DNA of 12,032 nt from contig JAFMRN010000042.1 in the NCBI GenBank assembly GCA_017354065.1, positions 1 through 12,032 on the forward strand. The letters run 5' to 3'. Position numbers and translations under genes: made by a program. A model generated the notes under the pieces. The model did no database searches. It had not been told where the DNA came from and worked only from the letters and a program-made list of their open reading frames with translations. Of the stretch, positions 7,093 through 12,032 are shown in pieces; position 1 is the stretch's first letter; each line of letters starts with the position of its first letter. The DNA comes from Solirubrobacterales bacterium (GTDB lineage Bacteria > Actinomycetota > Thermoleophilia > Solirubrobacterales > Solirubrobacteraceae).

Positions 7093-7403
7093 TCCTCGCG
7101 CCCGGGCTCCTGCTCGTCCACTTCCAGCTCGTCCTCTTCCTCGTCATCGCCGTTGCCCTCGGCGTTGCCCGGGTGATAGTGGATCTGGAACTGCTCAAGG
7201 AGCTCATCGCGAGCGTCCTCATCGACCGGGATCTCGTCTGAGATCTGTACCCAATCGGCGCCCTCGAGCTCCTCGAAGTTGAAGATCTCGGTGTCCATGT
7301 CCGGGGAGTCGTCAACGACGATCAGGACTTCTGTTTGGGGGTTGAAGTATGTGCCCGGGCGGTTGATCAGATCATCCAGCTCGACACGGCGTGGGTCAGC
7401 CAT
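7089..7403 (-). CDS. Small acidic protein of unknown function
   Basis: This is a 104-residue soluble protein that I do not recognise. The start is set at ATG 7403 (MADPRRVELDDL). The same frame can be extended upstream to 7577, but the extra residues are Arg/His-rich noise overlapping the aminopeptidase gene. The N-terminal part (about 1-75) looks folded, with a hydrophobic strand TEVLIVVDD (24-32) and IFNFEELEGADWVQI (40-54). The tail (86-104) is nearly all Glu/Asp, and the calculated charge must be very negative. There is no signal peptide, membrane segment or Cys pair. It is the last gene of the pit-corA-aminopeptidase run, starting 35 bases after the aminopeptidase stop. No convincing ribosome site is seen. 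Its TAA stop overlaps the TAG of the convergent lipoprotein gene. High-GC codon use and a plausible folded core support it as real. Confidence 0.7.
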   Translation of the reverse strand: MADPRRVELDDLINRPGTYFNPQTEVLIVVDDSPDMDTEIFNFEELEGADWVQISDEIPVDEDARDELLEQFQIHYHPGNAEGNGDDEEEDELEVDEQEPGRED

Positions 7404-7438
7404 GGCGCCAGAGTAACCGTTCCCCGGCGTCCTTACCG

Positions 7439-8662
7439 TCAGTCCGTCTGGAAGCGGCCACGCTCGTAGACGACACGGGTCGATCCGTCCTTCAGCGTGG
7501 CGGTGACCGTGCGGTCGGTGGTGGACACTATGTCGCAGTGCAGCGCCGCGCCGACGTTGAAGCCCAGCCGCTCCCACTCGGCGTCTGAGACCGCGCTCTC
7601 ATCGCCGTCGAACGCCTCCGTGATCGCGATCCCCAGCGCCATATGGGTGTTGCCGAACGGCCCGCCCATGTTCTCGTCATACAGCGTGTCGGCCATGAAG
7701 CGGTCGATCCGGGATGAGCGCGCATCCGTCAGCGAGTACTCGCCCAGGCGGTTCGCGCCGGGCTGGCGCACCATCGCCTGGATCAGCTCGCCGTTCTCGT
7801 CGGCGCCGGCGCGGACCACCTCACCGTCCTTGAAGTCGAGCTCGATGCCGCGGATCAGGCTGCCCTGGTAGTAGAGCGGCTCAGAGAACCTGACGCGGCC
7901 GTTGGTGCCGCGCCAGTCCGGCGTCGTGAACACCTCAAATGAGGGGATGTTCTTGCCGTCGGCGGAGATCCAGCGGCGCTGCTCACCGAGCGTCAGCCAC
8001 AGGTCGATCTCCTCGGCCTCGACGTGCAGGCGATCGATCGCCAGCGAGTTCAGCCAGTCGCGGTAGCGGCGAACCTCGGCGGCGGTCTGCTTCCAGCGCG
8101 CGACTGGATCCGGGTCGTCGAGGAAACAGGCACGGATGATCTGGTCCCAGTACTGCTCCAGCGTCATGCCCGCCTCAGCGGCCTGGGCCTCGGTCCCGTA
8201 CATGCCGATCGTCCAGTGCAGGTTGCCGGCACGTTCCTTGGGCAGCCGGAACTCCCAACTACGCGCCTGGGAGCGTCCGTGTCGGCTGATCTTGGCCGCG
8301 TCGACGCCCTCCAGGGCCTTCGGGTCGCGTTCGCCGAGGATGAAGATGATGTGGTCGATCTGCTCCAGGAGCCCGCGGTAGTAGGGCTCGCTGAAGTGGT
8401 CGAGCTGGGCGTCTGAGGCGAGCTCGTAGAAGGCCGCCGAGAAATTGTGCTCGGCGTCATCAGCGGGCATGAAAGTCTGGATCACGTTCCCGCCGGCACG
8501 CCAGATCTCCTTGCAGACCTCAAAGAACAGCGGCTTGGCGTCCTCTGAGCTGCGCACCTGGACGGTCTCGCCCGGCTTGATCCCGGCGCCGTTGGCTAAC
8601 CCGTAGTGGACGAGGATCGAGGCGTAACGCTCAAGTAACTCTGTGCTGGGCCGGTAGGTCAT
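7439..8662 (-). CDS. Aminopeptidase, peptidase family M29 (thermophilic metallopeptidase/AmpS type)
   Basis: This is a cytoplasmic metal-dependent aminopeptidase of 407 residues, the normal length for family M29. The N-terminal domain (about 1-200) includes KPGETVQVRSS (29-39). The C-terminal catalytic domain contains KNIPSFEVFTTPDW (237-250), RLGEYSL (305-311), GNTHMALGIA (337-346) and ALHCDIV (373-379). By family pattern, E243, E308, H340, H375 and D377 are the candidate ligands of the two-metal centre; I assign these from the motifs, not from an alignment. The start is ATG 8662, which overlaps the corA TGA as ATGA (8662-8659). A GTG at 8668 would add two residues. This coupling puts a metal-dependent peptidase directly behind a divalent-cation transporter. 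M29 enzymes are typically activated by Co2+, Zn2+ or Mg2+, so the link may be functional. Confidence 0.92.
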   Translation of the reverse strand: MTYRPSTELLERYASILVHYGLANGAGIKPGETVQVRSSEDAKPLFFEVCKEIWRAGGNVIQTFMPADDAEHNFSAAFYELASDAQLDHFSEPYYRGLLEQIDHIIFILGERDPKALEGVDAAKISRHGRSQARSWEFRLPKERAGNLHWTIGMYGTEAQAAEAGMTLEQYWDQIIRACFLDDPDPVARWKQTAAEVRRYRDWLNSLAIDRLHVEAEEIDLWLTLGEQRRWISADGKNIPSFEVFTTPDWRGTNGRVRFSEPLYYQGSLIRGIELDFKDGEVVRAGADENGELIQAMVRQPGANRLGEYSLTDARSSRIDRFMADTLYDENMGGPFGNTHMALGIAITEAFDGDESAVSDAEWERLGFNVGAALHCDIVSTTDRTVTATLKDGSTRVVYERGRFQTD

Positions 8663-9612
8663 ATCCACTTTCGTGTTCTGAAGAAGATCGTGAACCCGAT
8701 CACGGATGCCACCAGCAGACCCAGACCCAGCACGAAGAACGTCCAGGTGTGGTTGATGACATTGCCTGTCAGGAATGCGAAATTCTGACCGAAGAACCCG
8801 GTGAGGAACGTAAGTGGCAGGAAGATCGTCGCGATGATCGCCAGCTGCTTGGAGATATCGCCCTGACGGTTGGCGACCGTTGACAGGTACAGGTCGGTCG
8901 CGCCTGAGGCGAGATCACGGTAGGAGTCGACCAGATCTCCGATGTGGATCACGCTGTCATACAGGTCACGAAAGAACAGGTGATCATCAACCTCCAGGCC
9001 GGGCAGGTCGCTGATCCGCTCGACGTTGCGCGCGAACACGTCACGCAGGGGCGTCACGACCCGGCGCATGGCCACCAGGTCACGTTTGACCGAGACTATC
9101 CGCGCCAGGGACTCCGGTGTCGGGTTGGCCAGCAGCTGCTCCTCAATCTCATCGATCGTGTCATCGACGCGGGCCAGCACGGGGAAGAACGTCTGGGTGA
9201 TCGTGTCCAGGATCTTGTAGATCAGGAACTGCTCTGAGCGCGCGGGCAACTCGGCGTAGCGGGCCCGCAGCTCGGCCAGCGCCTGGAACGGGCGCCGGTG
9301 GATCGTCACGACGTAGTTGCCAGAGACGATCACATGGACTTCGCGCAGCAGCGGCCCGCCGGACTCGGTCCCCGGGTCGACACCGCAGACCACAAGCGAC
9401 GCGTAGCCCGGATAGTCCTCATAGCGCGGGCGCTGGCCGAAGTGCAACGCGTCCTCCAGCGTGATCTCATGCAGGCCGAGCTGGCGCCCGAGCCGCTCGA
9501 TGTGTCCGGGTGAGGGATCCTCCAGGTCGAGCCAGAAGAACTGCCCGGCGTCCAGCTGGTGAGCGATGTCTGCGTGCGTCGCGTTGTGCAGGCACGGCGT
9601 CTGGACGGCCAC
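8659..9612 (-). CDS. corA: CorA-type divalent cation (Mg2+/Co2+) transporter with GQN signature
   Basis: This is a 317-residue inner-membrane channel of the CorA family. The large N-terminal cytoplasmic domain (about 1-250) has the usual alpha/beta part followed by long helices. Two transmembrane segments lie at the C-terminus (about 257-274 and 290-311), followed by a short basic tail RTRKW. The signature loop after TM1 reads GFFGQNF (272-278): the canonical GMN is GQN (275-277), with CAG clearly encoding Gln. GQN occurs in other CorA-like proteins and may change ion preference, so Mg2+ specificity is likely but not certain. The start is GTG 9612, with GGGAG on the minus strand at 9626-9622, 9 bases upstream. 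Both lie in a hairpin (9609-9636). The stop overlaps the aminopeptidase ATG, and the gene follows a small membrane protein by 50 bases. Confidence 0.92.
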   Translation of the reverse strand: MAVQTPCLHNATHADIAHQLDAGQFFWLDLEDPSPGHIERLGRQLGLHEITLEDALHFGQRPRYEDYPGYASLVVCGVDPGTESGGPLLREVHVIVSGNYVVTIHRRPFQALAELRARYAELPARSEQFLIYKILDTITQTFFPVLARVDDTIDEIEEQLLANPTPESLARIVSVKRDLVAMRRVVTPLRDVFARNVERISDLPGLEVDDHLFFRDLYDSVIHIGDLVDSYRDLASGATDLYLSTVANRQGDISKQLAIIATIFLPLTFLTGFFGQNFAFLTGNVINHTWTFFVLGLGLLVASVIGFTIFFRTRKWI

Positions 9613-9636
9613 GGCTCAAGTCTCCCAGAGCCGTGG
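9609..9636 (-). promoter_or_regulatory. Hairpin enclosing corA ribosome site and GTG start
   Basis: The minus-strand RNA can form a perfect 9-bp stem, CCACGGCTC pairing with GAGCCGTGG, around a 10-base loop TGGGAGACTT. The Shine-Dalgarno GGGAG is entirely in the loop, and the GTG start (9612-9610) lies in the 3' arm. The stem is GC-rich and should be stable. No U-run follows, so it is not a standard intrinsic terminator for the preceding gene. Control of corA translation is the most attractive reading, but this is inference. Confidence 0.5.
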
Positions 9637-9662
9637 CGCGGCCGTGACGCTGCGGGGCACCC

Positions 9663-10016
9663 TCAGGATTTGGTCTTCAGGATCGGCGAGGCGGTGGTGG
9701 AGATGACCTTCCCCTGGGCGTCCTTCACCTTTGTCGGTTTCGAGCTCTTCGGGTTGGTCATCATGTAGATGCCGCCGGCGATAGCCGCGACCGCGACCAC
9801 CCCCGAAACCGCGGACAGCGCGTAACCGCTGAGCTTCTGGCCTGCCTGGCCCTCTTGGAAGAACTTGACCCCGAGCAGGATCAGGCCGAAGCACAGCGCC
9901 AGGCCGGCGCCGGCAGCGGCTGAGACCACGATGATGTGCCACAGCGCGTTGCCGTCGATAACCGGCGTCGAGCTGGCAGCGGCCTTGGTGCCGGCAGTGG
10001 TGAGCGTTTGAGGCAT
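9663..10016 (-). CDS. Small two-helix membrane protein, function unknown
   Basis: This 117-residue protein belongs to no family I recognise. It has a short N-terminal segment rich in Thr/Ala/Ser (1-22), two hydrophobic helices (about 27-50 and 63-86) joined by a polar loop KFFQEGQAGQKLSG, and a basic Lys-rich C-terminal tail (87-117). There is no cleavable signal. Topology is probably a hairpin with both ends on the same side. ATG 10016 is preceded by AAGGAGA, 7 bases away, and that ribosome site overlaps the TAA stop of the pit gene, so translation is likely coupled to pit. corA follows. This invites a role as an accessory subunit or modulator of Pit, but the sequence does not prove it. Pit genes often sit beside a PhoU-like (DUF47) partner, and none is seen here. 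Confidence 0.82.
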   Translation of the reverse strand: MPQTLTTAGTKAAASSTPVIDGNALWHIIVVSAAAGAGLALCFGLILLGVKFFQEGQAGQKLSGYALSAVSGVVAVAAIAGGIYMMTNPKSSKPTKVKDAQGKVISTTASPILKTKS

Positions 10017-10023
10017 TGCCGTG

Positions 10024-10031
10024 TCTCCTTA
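10024..10031 (-). promoter_or_regulatory. Shine-Dalgarno overlapping pit stop codon
   Basis: The minus strand reads TAAGGAGA: the pit stop TAA runs directly into a near-perfect AAGGAGA, 7 bases before the ATG (10016) of the small membrane protein. This is the strongest ribosome site in the window and implies tightly coupled expression of the two proteins. Confidence 0.8.
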
Positions 10032-11315
10032 CGCAGTGGCGGTGGCCGCGGGGGCGGTTGGGGGCGATGGCGGGGCACCGCCGCCGGCGGTCTCGGTCGC
10101 GTCGAGGTCCTCGGCGGTGATCGGCTTGCGTGAGGCGAGGTAGTAGATCCCGCCCGCGGACACCGCCAGGATCACGGCGATCACGATGCCCCCGACGGCC
10201 GAGCCCTTGCCGAAGATGTCGGCTATCGCCCAGGCGACGGCCGCGACCACGCCGGCCATCGGGATCGTGAAGATCCAGCCGGTGGCCATCTGCCCGGCCA
10301 CGTTCCAGTGGACCGCCGCTTGGCGACCGAGACCCGAACCCATCACGCCGCCTGAGACGACGTGGGTGGTGGACAGCGGATAACCGTAGTAGGAGGAGGA
10401 CAGGATCACGGCGGCAGAGGCGGTTTCGGCGGCGAAGCCCTGGGGTGCCTCAACCTCGGTGATGCGGTTGCCCATGGTGTTGATGATCCGCCAGCCGCCG
10501 ATCGCGGTGCCGGAGCCCATGGCCGCGGCGCACAGGATCTTTACCCAGATGGGGACCGACAGGCTCGAGCCGACAACCCAGCCGGCCTGGTACTTGACGT
10601 GCAGCAGGCCGTTGAGCGAGCCCCAGTGGGCGACGCCGGTGTAGTAGGCGATCAGGCCCAGCGTGATCACGCCCATGGTCTTCTGCGCGTCGTTGGTGCC
10701 GTGTGCGAGTGAGACCAGCGACGCCGATATCAGCTGACCGATCTTGTAGCCGCGCTTGGACCTGTCCGGCCCGATCGCTTGGACCAACCGATACACGAGG
10801 AAGGTGGAGACCGAGGCCACGATCAGGCAGATCACCGGCGAGAGCACCGCCGGGATGACGACGCTGGACCACAGTGCGCTCCACTTGACCGTAATCCCCG
10901 CAACCAGGGCGGCGCCGATGATCCCGCCGATCAGCGCGTGGCTGGAGCTGGAGGGCAGCGTGAAGTACCAGGTGATCAGGTTCCACAGGATCGCGCCGCA
11001 CAGCGCCGCGAACACGATCAGCAGCCCGCTCGTCCCTGAAAGCGCGCTGACGCCGTGCACGATGCCGTGATCCTTCACGACGTAGGTCTTCAACGTGGAG
11101 ATCAGGCCGCTCGCGATCTTGGTCGCGACCGAGATCGAGATGAACGCTCCGACGATGTTGAAGAACGCGGAGAGCAGTACAGCCTGGCGCGGTTTGAGCG
11201 CGCCGGTCGCGACCGAAGTGGCGACCGCGTTTGCCGTGTCGTGGAAGCCATTGGTGAAGTCGAAACCAAGGGCGATCACGATCAGAAGGATCAGGAGTAT
11301 CAGTTGGGTGGCCAT
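10029..11315 (-). CDS. pit: Inorganic phosphate transporter, PiT family
   Basis: This is a 428-residue inner-membrane low-affinity phosphate (metal-phosphate symport) permease. The two inverted family repeats are clear: FDFTNGFHDTANAVAT (18-33) with PSSSSHALIGG (121-131), and SLAHGTNDAQKTMG (202-215) with PLSTTHVVSGGVMG (313-326). About ten hydrophobic helices can be seen, ending near residue 395. The C-terminal tail (396-428) is polar, then rich in Ala, Pro, Thr and Gly. ATG 11315 is the natural start because TM1 follows at once; no Shine-Dalgarno is seen upstream, so the message may be leaderless or weakly initiated. It is the first gene of the 11315-7089 run. Phased TTCAC half-sites upstream (11352-11378, 11418-11422) suggest PhoP control. 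Confidence 0.96.
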   Translation of the reverse strand: MATQLILLILLIVIALGFDFTNGFHDTANAVATSVATGALKPRQAVLLSAFFNIVGAFISISVATKIASGLISTLKTYVVKDHGIVHGVSALSGTSGLLIVFAALCGAILWNLITWYFTLPSSSSHALIGGIIGAALVAGITVKWSALWSSVVIPAVLSPVICLIVASVSTFLVYRLVQAIGPDRSKRGYKIGQLISASLVSLAHGTNDAQKTMGVITLGLIAYYTGVAHWGSLNGLLHVKYQAGWVVGSSLSVPIWVKILCAAAMGSGTAIGGWRIINTMGNRITEVEAPQGFAAETASAAVILSSSYYGYPLSTTHVVSGGVMGSGLGRQAAVHWNVAGQMATGWIFTIPMAGVVAAVAWAIADIFGKGSAVGGIVIAVILAVSAGGIYYLASRKPITAEDLDATETAGGGAPPSPPTAPAATATA

Positions 11316-11324
11316 ATTTGGGAA

Positions 11325-11330
11325 GTACTA
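11325..11330 (-). promoter_or_regulatory. Possible -10 element of pit promoter
   Basis: The minus strand reads TAGTAC here, 9 bases before the pit ATG. No good -35 hexamer lies 17 bases upstream. The phased TTCAC repeats cover that area instead, as in activator-dependent pho promoters. This is a weak motif taken alone. Confidence 0.3.
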
Positions 11331-11351
11331 ACTCGGTCTGAAGGTTTCCGT

Positions 11352-11378
11352 GTGTTCGCGATGTGAAGGCGCCGTGAA
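11352..11378 (-). promoter_or_regulatory. Candidate PHO box: TTCAC half-sites with 11-base period
   Basis: On the minus strand, half-sites TTCAC (11378-11374), TTCAC (11367-11363) and the degenerate AACAC (11356-11352) recur exactly every 11 bases. A further ATTCACC at 11424-11418 is in the same phase, 44 bases away. Actinobacterial PhoP boxes are direct repeats of GTTCACC-like heptamers with an 11-base period. The array ends 21 bases before a possible -10 of pit, a suitable place for an activator. The match is partial (5/7, 5/7 and 4/7 for the tandem units). Confidence 0.45.
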
Positions 11379-11464
11379 TCTGCGGGTTTTCGGCAATCCA
11401 CAATGCTCGGGATAACGGTGAATCCTCGGCGCGCCGCTCGGCCGCCGGGACGCCGGTGCTGCTC

Positions 11465-11470
11465 TACAGT
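11465..11470 (+). promoter_or_regulatory. Possible -10 of a leaderless epimerase/dehydratase transcript
   Basis: TACAGT lies 8 bases before the ATG at 11479, so transcription could start at or next to the initiation codon. No Shine-Dalgarno is seen, which fits a leaderless mRNA. There is no -35 match, so support is weak. Confidence 0.25.
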
Positions 11471-11478
11471 CCTGCCGG

Positions 11479-12032
11479 ATGCGAGCGTTTGTCACCGGTG
11501 GAACCGGCTTTATCGGCAGTCGCGTGGTCGCGCTGCTGCGTGCACGTGGAGATGATGTGGTTGCGCTGGTCCGCAACCCGGACAAGGCCGGCGAGCTGAA
11601 GGAGTTCGGCTGTGAGCTGATCCAGGGCGACCTGGCCGACCACGACGCCCTGCGCCGCGGCGCGGAGGGCGCCGACGCGGTCTTTCACCTGGCCGCGGTG
11701 TATGCCCTCGGCGTGCCGTCCGCGCGCCGCGCCGAGCTGATCTCATCGGCCGTGGCCGGCACCGAGGCGGTCCTTGACGCGGCGCTCGCCGCCGGCGTGC
11801 AACGGACCCTGTACGTGTCGACCGTGAACGTGTTTGGCAACACCCACGGCCGCGTGGTCGATGAGAGCTACCGGCGCAGCCTCGGTGAAGGCTTCATCTC
11901 CGTCTACGACGAGGCGAAGTACCGCGCCCACCAGGTCGCCGAACAGCGGATAGCCGCCGGCGCGCCGGTGGTGATCGTCCAGCCCGCCGGCGTCTACGGC
12001 CCCGGCGACCACTCCGAGCTAGGCAACACGAT
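11479..12032 (+). CDS. NAD(P)-dependent epimerase/dehydratase, extended SDR (3' truncated)
   Basis: These are the first 184 codons of an extended short-chain dehydrogenase/reductase; the frame runs off the right edge. The N-terminal Rossmann fold starts at residue 2, with cofactor motif GGTGFIG (7-13). D51 follows in IQGDL, then FHLAA (69-73), YVSTVNVFG (112-120) with S114/T115 in the catalytic Ser/Thr position, and the YxxxK pair Y143/K147 in VYDEAK. PAGVYGPGD (169-177) is the usual strand/loop after it. Such enzymes act on nucleotide sugars, dihydroflavonol-like ketones or sterol-type substrates; the visible part does not choose among these. ATG 11479 is well placed just before the Rossmann strand. 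The gene is divergent from pit, with 163 bases between the starts. Confidence 0.92.
   Translation, partial: MRAFVTGGTGFIGSRVVALLRARGDDVVALVRNPDKAGELKEFGCELIQGDLADHDALRRGAEGADAVFHLAAVYALGVPSARRAELISSAVAGTEAVLDAALAAGVQRTLYVSTVNVFGNTHGRVVDESYRRSLGEGFISVYDEAKYRAHQVAEQRIAAGAPVVIVQPAGVYGPGDHSELGNT

Noticed and set aside
7102..7109. GCCCGGGC palindrome near the convergent stops as a terminator
   Set aside because: It has no loop and no T-run, and lies inside the coding sequence of the acidic protein.
7404..7577. N-terminal extension of the acidic protein
   Set aside because: The extra 58 residues are Arg/His-rich, overlap the aminopeptidase gene and differ sharply from the acidic protein proper; ATG 7403 is the natural start.
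10450..11403. 317-codon open frame on the minus strand inside pit
   Set aside because: It is a shifted frame of pit with Arg/His/Asp-rich composition typical of high-GC shadow frames; pit itself has unmistakable family motifs.
11427..11436. CGGCGCGCCG palindrome in the pit/dehydratase intergenic region
   Set aside because: A 10-bp GC palindrome without a loop is expected by chance in DNA this GC-rich, and nothing ties it to either promoter.

Overview
The window looks like chromosomal DNA from a high-GC actinobacterium. The whole stretch is strongly GC-rich, GTG and TTG starts occur next to ATG, and the genes are tightly packed. The gene content (DevS-type GAF histidine kinase, Pit-type phosphate permease, CorA with a GQN signature, M29 aminopeptidase, secreted glucuronyl C5-epimerase-like protein) gives the impression of a Thermoleophilia/Solirubrobacterales-like soil bacterium. 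That placement is an impression, not a demonstration. No tRNA, rRNA, CRISPR array, insertion sequence or phage gene is visible.

Layout. (1) Positions 1-1345, + strand: the 3' part of a GAF/HisKA_3 sensor histidine kinase, cut by the left edge. (2) Positions 1342-6009, - strand, read right to left: a secreted D-glucuronyl C5-epimerase-like protein with a C-terminal Ig-like domain, a MoxR-type AAA ATPase, a CoxE-type von Willebrand factor A protein, and a NarL/LuxR response regulator. The ATPase and VWA genes overlap at TGATG, and the other gaps are 19 and 30 bases, so this can be one transcript. The response regulator meets the kinase tail to tail and the two are probably partners. (3) Positions 6004-7092, + strand: a predicted lipoprotein with a Gly/Ser-rich tail, divergent from and slightly overlapping the epimerase gene. 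(4) Positions 7089-11315, - strand, read right to left: Pit phosphate transporter, an unknown two-helix membrane protein, a CorA-type metal transporter, an M29 aminopeptidase and a small very acidic protein. Gaps are 12, 50, -4 and about 35 bases, again compatible with one operon. (5) From 11479, + strand: the 5' part of an NAD-dependent epimerase/dehydratase, cut by the right edge.

Regulatory signals. The 163-base divergent region upstream of pit carries TTCAC-type half-sites repeating every 11 bases, placed where a PhoP (PHO) box would be expected, so the ion-transport operon may respond to phosphate starvation. The corA start is enclosed in a perfect 9-bp hairpin with the Shine-Dalgarno sequence in the loop and the GTG start in the stem, which suggests translational control. 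Both convergent junctions (1342-1345 and 7089-7092) have overlapping stop codons, leaving no intergenic room for a conventional terminator.

Most genes are recognisable household or regulatory families. The less explained items are the corA hairpin, the phased repeats before pit, the unknown membrane protein between pit and corA, the acidic 104-residue protein, and the crowded divergent start at 6004-6009.
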